In this document: in pieces, positions 34,392 through 42,499 of the stretch
How positions within the stretch are numbered: the stretch's first letter is position 1
Layout of the letters: each line of letters begins with the position of its first letter
Made by a program: the position numbers and the translations under genes
The notes under the pieces: model-generated
Database searches by the model: none
What the model was told of the DNA's origin: nothing
The model's input: only the letters and a program-made list of their open reading frames with translations
Origin: an uncultured Fodinibius sp.
GTDB lineage: Bacteria; Bacteroidota; Rhodothermia; Balneolales; Balneolaceae
DNA length: 64,000 bases
Direction: 5' to 3'
Assembly (NCBI GenBank): GCA_913056235.1
Contig: CAJXMW010000004.1
Location: 186,001-250,000, forward strand

Positions 34392-35342
34392 TCAAAAACG
34401 GTACCGAAGGCCAATTGAATGAGCTGTGCCAAAGCCTGTTTCGAATGGCACGATTGCATAATTGGCCATGATGGATCCTACGGAAATACCTGCACCTGCA
34501 CTCCAGTGGCGGACGGTATCACCAGTCTTGTAGCCCGTCCGTAGGAAAATGGTGTTGGCGATATCAAATTCGGCAGCAATATTGGTATACACTTCGTTTG
34601 CTGGATCTCCCTGTGTAGTTCCCCTGGCCGATTGAACCGGAAGTACCCAGTCATTTTTTAAATTTACGGTGATTGGCAAATCCTCGTTCTCAGGAGCCGT
34701 AAAAGTAAACAATTCGGCATCAAAGCCAGCTCGGAAGGTAGTGGGCAGGGTGGTGGATTCATTGCGGAGTTTGTCCATAGTACCAAGGTTCAGCAGGCTA
34801 GTACCTACCAGGATACGATCATCCCACAGTCTTACACTGGCGCCCAAATTAGCGGCATAGCCAGAGGCATTGTAAATGTAATACTCCTCCCGTAGATACT
34901 GGATGGTGGCTCCCAGAGCAACAGGACCAATTTTGTTTGCATAGCCGCCGCTCAGCGAAAGTGAACTTACGGTAAATGACCCATTAGAGGGACCCGGCTG
35001 GTCCCGCAATTGAATATCGTCCACCTGCGAGCCAAGAAAACCGAAAGCCAGTGCACGCGATCCTTTTCGGAAGTTAACTGCCGCATGGGTATGGGTTAAA
35101 TCACCTATCCAGAGGGTGTAAGTGGCATTAAGGCTTGAACTCTTCTCCAGTGCCAGGTTAGCTGGATTAGTGTATAAGTTCGAAGTTCCGAGTAGTTCAG
35201 CTGTAACCGTCTCATTTAATCCCAGGGCCTTAGCGTCGGGACCGATTGTGAGAATATCCAAGCCTGATTGCTGGGCATATAACCCTGTTGACAGCAAGAG
35301 CAGGACAAATAAATTCACTAACAAATACTTGGGATTGATCAT
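34392..35342 (-). CDS. PorV/PorQ-family (UPF0164) outer-membrane protein, 1
   Basis: 316 aa with a signal peptide ending TGLYAQ. The mature start SGLDILTIGPDAKALGLNET is the typical PorV/PorQ opening, with a later NLYTNPANLA. The body is glycine-rich beta hairpins and the protein ends in an aromatic residue (LRYRF). PorV-type barrels shuttle type IX secretion cargo at the outer membrane; related UPF0164 proteins have no proven role. It overlaps the next upstream gene by 4 bp and is the last gene of the three-gene operon. Confidence 0.8.
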   Translation of the reverse strand: MINPKYLLVNLFVLLLLSTGLYAQQSGLDILTIGPDAKALGLNETVTAELLGTSNLYTNPANLALEKSSSLNATYTLWIGDLTHTHAAVNFRKGSRALAFGFLGSQVDDIQLRDQPGPSNGSFTVSSLSLSGGYANKIGPVALGATIQYLREEYYIYNASGYAANLGASVRLWDDRILVGTSLLNLGTMDKLRNESTTLPTTFRAGFDAELFTFTAPENEDLPITVNLKNDWVLPVQSARGTTQGDPANEVYTNIAAEFDIANTIFLRTGYKTGDTVRHWSAGAGISVGSIMANYAIVPFETGFGTAHSIGLRYRF

Positions 35343-36307
35343 ATATTCAGTCGAAGTCCAAATGTGTGCATGTATGAAATGTTGTTACCTTCTTGAATAA
35401 ACGCATAATCAATAGAAGGTGATAACAAATCAAAGGGCAGGTGGAGCGAAAAGCCGGCACTACCATGATGGGTTGTTTCCACCGACGAGAGATTATCAAT
35501 TTGCAAGCCTGCGCGGACAGTGATTCGCTCGTGCAGAATATATGCGCTGCCAATACGAAGGTTAGTGCTCGACTCGTTTTCGTAAAACGTTTGCCCCCCG
35601 TCTAAGCTGATAATTAGATCTTCAATTCCGGAATAAGATCCCCCTATCCGAAATTGGGTGGGGAAATCGTCGATGCGACCCGATGAGTCATCCCCGTAGA
35701 GCGTGCTGGAGTCCCAGCTGTAGGAGGCCAGTAGATCGCGGAAGGTGAGCCCTACCTGGAGAAATTCAGAAAATTGGTAAAGTGTTCCCAAATCAAGGCC
35801 GAGGGTCGAAGCGTTAGAAAGATCGGTATGATAATCAGCAATATAATATTTCAAGCCAACTCCGGCAGATAGTTTAGACGTAAGCTGAATGCCCATCGAA
35901 GATGCGATCTGGTATTCGTGTGTTTGTAGCGTGCCGGTATCATATCCATCGGTTGAACGTCCGTCGATTTTGCCCACATTGGCGTTAATCAACGACAGGG
36001 TAATGCCGGCTGACGGAGGTAATCTGAAAGTCCCATTTACGGTATTAAAACTACGATCAAAGCTCATGGCAGCCGTGCCGAAATCGATTTGGTTGCCTCG
36101 GTTGACCTGGGCGGCCAGTGCCGGATTATAGTATGGGTAAATACCTTGACTGGTAACCGCCGTGAATGCATTACCCATAGCCATGCCCCGGGGACCAAAG
36201 CCGATACGGCTGAAAGCGCCGGCTGAGCCACTATTTTGGGCGATGGCTGTGGAAGCATATCCCCAAAACACGAAGAACAGTACGATATAAAATTTATTGA
36301 ATTTCAT
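35339..36307 (-). CDS. PorV/PorQ-family (UPF0164) outer-membrane protein, 2
   Basis: 322 aa with signal peptide ending TAIAQ. The mature start GSAGAFSRIGFGPRGMAMGN followed by AFTAV...YPYYNPALAA is the family hallmark. It is a repeated beta-hairpin barrel that ends LRLNI. It shares the fold and probably ancestry with the downstream gene. The start overlaps the propeller-gene stop by one base (TAATG) and its own end overlaps the next start by 4 bp, so all three genes are probably coupled. Confidence 0.82.
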   Translation of the reverse strand: MKFNKFYIVLFFVFWGYASTAIAQNSGSAGAFSRIGFGPRGMAMGNAFTAVTSQGIYPYYNPALAAQVNRGNQIDFGTAAMSFDRSFNTVNGTFRLPPSAGITLSLINANVGKIDGRSTDGYDTGTLQTHEYQIASSMGIQLTSKLSAGVGLKYYIADYHTDLSNASTLGLDLGTLYQFSEFLQVGLTFRDLLASYSWDSSTLYGDDSSGRIDDFPTQFRIGGSYSGIEDLIISLDGGQTFYENESSTNLRIGSAYILHERITVRAGLQIDNLSSVETTHHGSAGFSLHLPFDLLSPSIDYAFIQEGNNISYMHTFGLRLNI

Positions 36308-37857
36308 TAATCGATCACTAAAATTTTACCGCGGATGGTGTTGCCGGGCGTGTCGATCTGGTAGAAAACAGTCCCGTTTGCGACCTGGTTACCTTGAGCA
36401 TCACGCCCATTCCATATGGCTTCGTAGGTACCTGCGGAGAAATTGCCCGAATCGAGCTCACGAATGAGGTTCATACCGAAATCAAACAGCCTGATCTTTA
36501 CATTGCCTGCTTCCTGTACTTCATATTTGATGCGCACGAGCTCATGACGGCGCGGTGAAAAGGGATTGGGATAGGCGTAGGCTTCGACCGATGGCGCCTC
36601 TTCTTGGTAGCGGTTTTTGCCACTCAGCGGAAAGTTCACGCGCGTAATTTCCCAGCTTTGCCCATTATCGGCCGTTGAGGCCAGCCCGTCACTGGTGCCA
36701 ATCCACACGCGGTCGGTAGTTGAGGCAACACTGTAATACGTTGCGGATTCCTTGATAAAGGTGTTAGGACTTTCGATGCGCGGCAGTTTTGTCCAGTTAG
36801 CTCCACCATCTGAACTCATAAAGAGTCCGTTGTCGCCGGCCGCCCAAATTACGCCATCCTTGAAACCAATATCGTTAATGCGTTCGTTTATCAGGTAGCG
36901 GTCAAACGATTGTCCACCGTCGGAGGTACGTATGATCCCATACTGTTCATTACTGCTGAGCCCGGCAGTCCAGTTCGTCATCCAGATATCACCAGTCGAG
37001 GGCTGTTGTTTTATGGTGATGATCCAGTTGCCAAGCAGGCCGTCATTGGATCCATCGAACTGGATATGCTGCCAACGGATGCTATCAGCGGGAGCGGTGA
37101 GTGCATTGCTTGAAATATTGAGCCCGCCCGCGGTACCACACCAAACGTTGCCTTGGTGGTCAATTAACACGGAAAACCCCAACAGATTTTGATCGTAACG
37201 CGGATCGTAACGACTGGCTCCATCGGCAGTAAAGGTATATTCGTTGTTGGGGGCTAGGCTGTCCGCCTGTTGCGGGGGCAGGATGATGCGTTGCCAGCTT
37301 TGGCCAAAATCCTGGCTGCGGACCAATCCCAGCGCCCAATTGGCTGAGAAAACGGTATTGCCGTCAATGGCCACATCAAAAGGCGGGGATTGCTCTTGGG
37401 CTGTCACCGGCAGCTTTTGATAGGTTGTACCGCCATAGATAAAAGTTGTATCATCTTCAGCTTCATTGGGATTTTCGATGTATTGCCAGTTGTCTCCACC
37501 ATCAGTCGAATAATGAAATCCAAGTCCGGCCTGAACGCTGCCGTTGCTAGTTTGTGCGCTGTAGCCGAGCCCAGCCCAGATAGTGTCAGGTGCCAGCGCC
37601 AGTGAAAAAACACGACCTTCTTCGTTGATAATTTTTTCAGCGCCTTTGGGATAAGACCACTGTAAACTGTTGTTGATGCTCCGATTGAGGCCAGGGCCAA
37701 TCCAGAGCGTGTCTCCTAAAGCGGCCATATTTGAGACTGAATTTTGCTCGATAGACTCAAAGGGAGAAGGTACGGGTCCCACGATTTGGGCGGATGCATT
37801 GGACAGCCATCCCAAGAGCGAAATTAAAACGATAAGAAATAGCGATCTCAGAAGCAT
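36307..37857 (-). CDS. Secreted BNR/propeller protein with FlgD-like C-terminal domain
   Basis: 516 aa with a signal peptide ending SNASAQ. The body has at least five BNR/sortilin-type repeats (STDGGDNW, SQDFGQSW, TSDGGQSF, SSDGGANW, TADNGQSW), suggesting a beta-propeller. The last ~90 residues (from AYPNPFSPRRHELVRIKY) match the FlgD-Ig/type-IX-sorting-like C-terminal domain with the WNGRDAQGNQVANGTV turn. It is the first gene of an operon with two PorV/PorQ-like barrels, so a cell-surface or secreted role is likely. Ligand unknown. It is divergent from the trp leader. Confidence 0.8.
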   Translation of the reverse strand: MLLRSLFLIVLISLLGWLSNASAQIVGPVPSPFESIEQNSVSNMAALGDTLWIGPGLNRSINNSLQWSYPKGAEKIINEEGRVFSLALAPDTIWAGLGYSAQTSNGSVQAGLGFHYSTDGGDNWQYIENPNEAEDDTTFIYGGTTYQKLPVTAQEQSPPFDVAIDGNTVFSANWALGLVRSQDFGQSWQRIILPPQQADSLAPNNEYTFTADGASRYDPRYDQNLLGFSVLIDHQGNVWCGTAGGLNISSNALTAPADSIRWQHIQFDGSNDGLLGNWIITIKQQPSTGDIWMTNWTAGLSSNEQYGIIRTSDGGQSFDRYLINERINDIGFKDGVIWAAGDNGLFMSSDGGANWTKLPRIESPNTFIKESATYYSVASTTDRVWIGTSDGLASTADNGQSWEITRVNFPLSGKNRYQEEAPSVEAYAYPNPFSPRRHELVRIKYEVQEAGNVKIRLFDFGMNLIRELDSGNFSAGTYEAIWNGRDAQGNQVANGTVFYQIDTPGNTIRGKILVID

Positions 37858-37951
37858 AATTCCTGATTAAATTGAGAGCCAAATATAGGCTTTATTATTT
37901 CAAATTAAATCTATTGATTTTCGGCTGGCCGGCTATTATCTTCAGGTCGTT

Positions 37952-38029
37952 ATGAAAAAATCAGCTCATAAAAATACCAATTGGTGGTGGCCTGTGAACA
38001 AACTTTCGCAGGCAGTGGCATTTTTATGA
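37952..38029 (+). CDS. trpL: trp leader peptide with three tandem tryptophan codons
   Basis: A 25-codon frame that starts MKKSAHKNTN, continues WWWP and ends VAFL before TGA at 38027. The three adjacent TGG codons (37982-37990) are the sensor of charged tRNA-Trp. It begins with ATG nine bases after an AGG. It sits 150 bp upstream of trpE, immediately before complementary RNA segments and a terminator, exactly as in a ribosome-mediated attenuator. Three adjacent Trp codons in such a short frame are very unlikely by chance, and everything around them fits. It is too short for ordinary gene finders. Confidence 0.85.
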   Translation: MKKSAHKNTNWWWPVNKLSQAVAFL

Positions 38030-38032
38030 GCT
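37963..38032 (+). promoter_or_regulatory. trp leader pause hairpin, segments 1 and 2
   Basis: AGCTCATAAAAAT (37963-37975) is the exact reverse complement of ATTTTTATGAGCT (38020-38032). It flanks the Trp codons with a 44-base interior, inside which GCCTG (37990-37994) pairs with CAGGC (38009-38013). A ribosome reading the leader would open this structure. Such a hairpin is expected to hold RNA polymerase in step with translation. Confidence 0.65.
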
Positions 38033-38065
38033 AGATTAATCTAAGACTTTCATAGAGCCCACTGC
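38012..38065 (+). promoter_or_regulatory. trp antiterminator pairing, segments 2 and 3
   Basis: GCAGTGG (38012-38018) is the exact reverse complement of CCACTGC (38059-38065), which overlaps the 5' arm of the terminator. If the ribosome stalls on the Trp codons at 37982-37990, 38012-38018 stays free and can sequester the terminator arm. If it reads on to the stop at 38027-38029, it covers 38012-38018 and the terminator forms. The logic is that of the classical trp attenuator; the pairing is read by eye. Confidence 0.7.
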
Positions 38066-38093
38066 AGGAAACTGGAGTGGGCTTTTTTATTTT
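38056..38093 (+). terminator. trp attenuator terminator, segments 3 and 4
   Basis: AGCCCACT (38056-38063) pairs exactly with AGTGGGCT (38076-38083); a second inner stem CAG-GAAA-CTG closes the loop. It is followed by a T-rich run to 38093. It lies between the leader-peptide stop and trpE, so it must be bypassed for the operon to be expressed. Confidence 0.85.
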
Positions 38094-38102
38094 AATTCGA
38101 AT

Positions 38103-38166
38103 CTACCACAATGACGCTAAGGACACTGAGTATAAAAACCTTAATGTTCTCAGTGTCGAAGGTGGT
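38103..38166. repeat. Palindromic element between the attenuator and trpE (related to the 39655 and 50108 copies)
   Basis: GACACTGAG (38122-38130) pairs exactly with CTCAGTGTC (38149-38157), and the flanking ACCAC (38105-38109) pairs with GTGGT (38162-38166). The block resembles the AACCAC...GGACACxGAG elements found at 39655 and 50108 in this window, in degraded form. Confidence 0.5.
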
Positions 38167-38178
38167 AAAGTAAATTCT

Positions 38179-39642
38179 ATGGATTTAAAAGAATTTGAAA
38201 AATTAGCAGGTGAATATACGGCTATACCAGTTTATCGAAGGCTGATGGCCGATGTGTTAACCCCCGTATCGTTATTTCTGTCATTACGCAAAGAAGCTGA
38301 CTATCCCTTTCTGCTGGAGTCGGTCGAGGGCGGAGAACAGGTGGCGCGATATTCATTTTTGGGACGCAATCCTTACCAAGTGCTTAAGTACGACGGAGAA
38401 GAAGTGAGCTTGCAAAGGGATGGAGAAAAAGAAACACTCGAACAGCCGTATTTTGAAGCACTGAAAGAGTTGACGACCCAGCACAGCGAGCCCGATATTC
38501 CTGACTTACCACGTCTTTCAGGTGGAGCTGTAGGATTTTCATCCTATGATACGGTACGCGAAGTGGAGCAGTTGGGCAGCCCGCCTGAGGACGATATCAA
38601 TATTCCGGAGGCCATCTGGGCGTTTTATGATGAGGTGTTTGCCTTCGATCATGTAAAGCAGCAGGTGATCATCATAAAAACGGTGTTCGTGGATGAAGAT
38701 GATGATGCCGGCGATCTATTTGCCCAAGCCCAGCAGCGACTGGATGAGCTGGAAGAGTTGGTGTATCAGCCGGAGCGTGCTGAAGGCTCCTTTTCCATCG
38801 ATCCGGATGCACTGACCAGCAATGTTTCGCAGCCGCAGTTCGAACAGATGGTGGAGCAGGCCAAAGAGTATATTTACGAAGGCGACATTTTCCAGGTAGT
38901 ACTATCGCAGCGATTTGAAACGGATTTCAGCGGAGATCGCTTTATGTTGTATCGCGCACTGCGGATGGTGAATCCATCGCCGTACTTGTTCTTTTTGGAT
39001 TTTGAAGATTTTGCGCTGGTGGGATCATCTCCGGAAGTGCTGGTTCGAGTGCAGGATGAGACCGCGCAGCTTTTGCCCATTGCGGGAACACGTCCCCGTG
39101 GCAAAACACCCGAAGAAGATCTGGAGCTGGAAGAAGATCTCAAAAACGATCCCAAAGAAATTGCCGAACACGTGATGTTGGTGGATCTGGGACGCAACGA
39201 CCTATCACGCGTCTGCAAGCCGTCCACGGTTAAGCCGGTCCGCGAGCAGGTGATCGAACGATATTCGCATGTAATGCACATTGTCTCGGATGTGAAAGGG
39301 CAGTTAGCCGAGGGGCAGACCTCAGTGGATGCGTTGATGCGATGTTTCCCTGCGGGCACGGTCAGCGGGGCGCCTAAAATTCGGGCGATGGAGATTATAG
39401 ATGAGCTAGAGCCGACAAAACGCGGTCCTTATGCTGGCGCAGTGGGCTACTTCGATTTTTCCGGCAACATGGATACCTGCATTGTAATTCGGACCATGAT
39501 GGTTACCGACTCAAAAGTGTATATTCAAGCGGGAGCCGGTATTGTAGCCGACAGTGATCCCACAAAAGAATATGTAGAAACGAAGGATAAGGCCAGTGCG
39601 CTCGTGGAAGCGCTCAGCGTGGCTCTGTCAATAACAGATTAA
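38179..39642 (+). CDS. trpE: Anthranilate synthase component I
   Basis: Converts chorismate (with ammonia from TrpG) to anthranilate. I start it at ATG 38179 (MDLKEFEKLAG; 487 aa). An upstream GTG in the same frame at 38077 would place its codons in the terminator T-run and is rejected. The feedback tryptophan-binding motif FLLESVEG lies near residues 44-51. Catalytic segments include GTRPRGKTPEED, HVMLVDLGRNDLSRV, FPAGTVSGAPKIRAMEII and GPYAGAVGYFDFSGNMDTC. It is the first structural gene after the attenuator. The product should be both feedback-inhibited and attenuated. Confidence 0.95.
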   Translation: MDLKEFEKLAGEYTAIPVYRRLMADVLTPVSLFLSLRKEADYPFLLESVEGGEQVARYSFLGRNPYQVLKYDGEEVSLQRDGEKETLEQPYFEALKELTTQHSEPDIPDLPRLSGGAVGFSSYDTVREVEQLGSPPEDDINIPEAIWAFYDEVFAFDHVKQQVIIIKTVFVDEDDDAGDLFAQAQQRLDELEELVYQPERAEGSFSIDPDALTSNVSQPQFEQMVEQAKEYIYEGDIFQVVLSQRFETDFSGDRFMLYRALRMVNPSPYLFFLDFEDFALVGSSPEVLVRVQDETAQLLPIAGTRPRGKTPEEDLELEEDLKNDPKEIAEHVMLVDLGRNDLSRVCKPSTVKPVREQVIERYSHVMHIVSDVKGQLAEGQTSVDALMRCFPAGTVSGAPKIRAMEIIDELEPTKRGPYAGAVGYFDFSGNMDTCIVIRTMMVTDSKVYIQAGAGIVADSDPTKEYVETKDKASALVEALSVALSITD

Positions 39643-39654
39643 GTATAATTTTAA

Positions 39655-39730
39655 TAACCACAGAGGACACAGAGGTAATCACAGAGTGGATTTTTTCTCT
39701 GCGGAAAACCTCAGTGCGACTCTGCGGTTA
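39655..39730. repeat. Dispersed palindromic element (TAACCACAGAGG...CTCTGCGGTTA) between trpE and trpS
   Basis: The block begins TAACCACAGAGGACACAGAG and ends GACTCTGCGGTTA, so its ends are near-inverted repeats. A second copy at 50108-50202 shares CTCTGCGGTTAAATCAA exactly at its 3' end. Similar 'ACCACAGAGGCACAGAGG' elements are known from many genomes. It falls inside the trp operon. Confidence 0.65.
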
Positions 39731-39756
39731 AATCAAACAAAATTTTACAAGGAACA

Positions 39757-40746
39757 ATGAAAACTATTTTATCCGGTATTCAATCCTCAGGAAAATTGCA
39801 CCTTGGCAACTATTTTGGTGCACTTCGCCAGCACATCCAGATGCAGGAGGAGGGTGATGCGTTCTTTTTTATCGCTAATTATCACTCGCTGACCTCTATT
39901 AATGATGGCAAGGAAATCCATCAAAACACCATTGATGTAGCTTTGGATTACCTGGCCCTAGGGCTCGATCCCGAGAAGGCGACCTTTTTCGTACAGAGTG
40001 ATGTTCCCCAGCATGCCGAACTGGCCTGGATTTTGGGTACCTTTTGTCCCGTTAGCCTGATGGAAAAGGGCGTAGCGTATAAGGATAAAGTAGCGCAGGG
40101 ATTGAATCCCAACATAGGATTGTTTACCTATCCGATATTACAGGCCGCTGACATCCTGATGTATAATGCCGACGTGGTACCGGTGGGGCAGGATCAAAAA
40201 CAGAATATTGAGATTTGCCGTGATTTGGCCGGCAAGTTTAATCATAATTATGGGGATGAGTATTTGAAGCTGCCGGAGCCGCATATCCTTGACTCAGTGG
40301 CGGTTGTGCCTGGAACTGATGGACGAAAGATGAGCAAATCGTACGGCAACACCATCGGTATTTTTGATGAAGGGAAGGAGCTTAAAAAGAAGGTAATGTC
40401 CATTGAAACGGATTCGACGCCGTTGGATGAACCTAAAGATCCTGAAAATTGCAATGTATTTGCGCTGATCAAGCTATTTGCCGACGAAGAGAAACAGAAT
40501 GAGATTGCTGAAAAGTACCGTGCCGGTGGCTATGGCTATGGACATGCCAAGAAGGAGTTACTGGGCATGATTGAGGAATACTTTGCTGAGGCACGAGCCA
40601 AGCGCAAGGAGCTCGAGCAGGATCTTGATACCGTTCGGGATATCCTTAAAGAGGGCGGCAAGAAAGCCCGAAAGCGTGCTGAGAAAGTGATGGAGCCCGT
40701 CCGGGAGGTTACGGGTCTGTTTAAGTCATATGATTTTACGAGTTAA
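39757..40746 (+). CDS. trpS: Tryptophanyl-tRNA synthetase
   Basis: Class Ic synthetase of 329 aa that charges tRNA-Trp. The HIGH-type motif is SSGKLHLGNYFGALRQH (about 8-24). The KMSKS motif is exact in GRKMSKSYGNT (about 193-203). A specificity segment VGQDQKQNIEICRDLA and a basic C-terminus are present. It lies between trpE and trpG in the same orientation, so charging capacity and tryptophan synthesis share a transcript unless the 115-bp gap, which holds a palindromic element, carries its own promoter. Confidence 0.95.
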   Translation: MKTILSGIQSSGKLHLGNYFGALRQHIQMQEEGDAFFFIANYHSLTSINDGKEIHQNTIDVALDYLALGLDPEKATFFVQSDVPQHAELAWILGTFCPVSLMEKGVAYKDKVAQGLNPNIGLFTYPILQAADILMYNADVVPVGQDQKQNIEICRDLAGKFNHNYGDEYLKLPEPHILDSVAVVPGTDGRKMSKSYGNTIGIFDEGKELKKKVMSIETDSTPLDEPKDPENCNVFALIKLFADEEKQNEIAEKYRAGGYGYGHAKKELLGMIEEYFAEARAKRKELEQDLDTVRDILKEGGKKARKRAEKVMEPVREVTGLFKSYDFTS

Positions 40747-40857
40747 AGGGGTATTGCACAAAGAACCGCAGATAATAACAAAGTTATACAAAAGTTCCTT
40801 TGGAACACTTCGTGATTCTTAGTTTAGCCTTGCGAAACAATTGAAAGTTATAATAGC

Positions 40858-41454
40858 ATGATCCTAATAATCGACAATTACGATTCTTTTACCTATAACC
40901 TGGTCCACATCGTGGCGGAGTATAGCGATGATTACAAAGTAGTCCGCAATGATGCGCTGACTGTTGAGGAGGTACGGGAACTGAATCCCGACAAAATTCT
41001 TATTTCTCCCGGTCCGGGCCGTCCGGCCGATGCAGGTATAACCGAACCGTTGATCAAAGAGTTGGGAGCAGAGACTCCTATTTTAGGCGTTTGTCTTGGT
41101 CACCAAGCGATAGGAGAGGTCTTTGGCGGACAGGTCATTCATGCCCCAAAACTGATGCATGGGAAAACTTCCCAGATCAGCCATGACGGCCAATCAGTCT
41201 TTCAAAATATTCCCAATAACTTTACCGCCACGCGTTATCACTCACTTGTGCTGGATCCCAATCAGATTCCCGAGGAGCTGGTAGTTTCGGCCCGTAGTGA
41301 TGACGATGTAATTATGGGACTGCGCCATTGTGAATATCCCATTGAGGGCATTCAGTTTCACCCGGAAAGTATTCTCACCAAAGAAGGTCCGGGACTTATT
41401 AAGAACTGGATTTTACAGACTAAAAAAGAATTTCAATCCATAGCAAAATCGTAA
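40858..41454 (+). CDS. trpG: Anthranilate synthase component II (glutamine amidotransferase)
   Basis: Supplies ammonia to TrpE. 198 aa. Class-I amidotransferase motifs are DNYDSFTYNL at the start, ISPGPGRPADAGIT (about 50-63), the catalytic Cys in GVCLGHQAIGEVFGG (about 80-94) and the His-Glu pair in IQFHPESILT (about 168-177). The 111-bp gap from trpS contains a small GTTCC-TTT-GGAAC stem. It is followed by trpD after 2 bp. Confidence 0.95.
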   Translation: MILIIDNYDSFTYNLVHIVAEYSDDYKVVRNDALTVEEVRELNPDKILISPGPGRPADAGITEPLIKELGAETPILGVCLGHQAIGEVFGGQVIHAPKLMHGKTSQISHDGQSVFQNIPNNFTATRYHSLVLDPNQIPEELVVSARSDDDVIMGLRHCEYPIEGIQFHPESILTKEGPGLIKNWILQTKKEFQSIAKS

Positions 41455-41456
41455 CA

Positions 41457-42497
41457 ATGACTGACTTTAAACCGATTTTAGAGAAACTGGCCCAGCGTCA
41501 GGATTTAACATCTAAAGAAGCCCAAGAGGTTCTGCAGGGAATTATTAATGGTGATATGGGGGTCGAAAAAACGACCGCCTTTTTGCTGGGGATGCGCTCC
41601 AAAGGGGAGACTATTGAGGAGCTTACCGCCTTTGTAAAGGTGATGCGTGATGCGGCTGTGCACCCAGAGGTTGACGTCGAAGGTGCCGTAGATTTATGCG
41701 GAACCGGCGGCGACAATTTGGGTACTTTTAATATATCTACGGCGGCGATGTTTGTCGTGGCCGGTGCAGGTGTGCCGGTTCTCAAGCACGGCAATCGCAG
41801 CGTCTCCAGTAAAAGTGGCAGTGCTGATGTGTTAGAAGCACTAGATATTGTTGCTACGCTTCATAAAGAGCAGATTGAGCAGGTTTTTGAGGAAATTCAG
41901 GCCTGTTTTATGATTGCTCCCAACTTCCACCCGTCGATGAAGCATGTGATGCCTGCGCGCCAGATTTTGGGCATCCGATCGTTTTTCAACACGATGGGAC
42001 CATTGCTGAATCCCGCAGGGGTTCGCCGACAGGTCGTGGGTGCCTTTGATAATCGTACAGCTAGGCAAATCGCTCAAATCTTGTCGAATCTCGATTCTGA
42101 GCGTGTTTATAGCGTTCACTCCCGTGACGGACTGGATGAATTCAGCTTGACGGCACCGACTTTTGTCCATGAGATTGAAAACAATAAATACGTTGGTGAA
42201 GAAGAATTCAATGCGGCTTCATTGGGATTTGATCCCGTGAGCCTGCAAGATCTACAGGGCGGTGATCGTTTCTACAATGCCAATATCATTCGCTCCGTGC
42301 TCGAGGGGAAAGGCGAACCGGCGCACCGCAATATTATATTGTTAAATGCAACTTTTGGGATTCATGTCTCCGGTAAGACTGATTCATTAGAAGAGGCCAA
42401 ACAGATGGCAGAGGAAAGTATTGATTCGGGCGCAGCTCTAAAGAAGGTAGAGCGCATGAGCGAAGTAACCAATGACATCATGGAATCCGCTGGATAA
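41457..42497 (+). CDS. trpD: Anthranilate phosphoribosyltransferase
   Basis: Transfers phosphoribose from PRPP to anthranilate. 346 aa. The PRPP loop CGTGGDNLGTFNISTA (about 82-97), KHGNRSVSSKSGSADVLEAL (about 108-127) and the anthranilate-site MKHVMPARQILGIRSFFNTM segment are all standard. It begins 2 bp after trpG and ends 2 bp before trpC. Confidence 0.95.
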   Translation: MTDFKPILEKLAQRQDLTSKEAQEVLQGIINGDMGVEKTTAFLLGMRSKGETIEELTAFVKVMRDAAVHPEVDVEGAVDLCGTGGDNLGTFNISTAAMFVVAGAGVPVLKHGNRSVSSKSGSADVLEALDIVATLHKEQIEQVFEEIQACFMIAPNFHPSMKHVMPARQILGIRSFFNTMGPLLNPAGVRRQVVGAFDNRTARQIAQILSNLDSERVYSVHSRDGLDEFSLTAPTFVHEIENNKYVGEEEFNAASLGFDPVSLQDLQGGDRFYNANIIRSVLEGKGEPAHRNIILLNATFGIHVSGKTDSLEEAKQMAEESIDSGAALKKVERMSEVTNDIMESAG

Positions 42498-42499
42498 TT

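Noticed and set aside
37911-37946. TTGATT...TATTAT as the trp promoter
   Set aside because: The spacing (14 bases) is too short for a standard promoter and would put the start almost on the leader ATG; not convincing.
38077-38178. Upstream in-frame extension of trpE beginning with GTG at 38077
   Set aside because: The extra codons come from the terminator stem and T-run and an intergenic palindrome; they do not resemble TrpE, whose family start fits ATG 38179.
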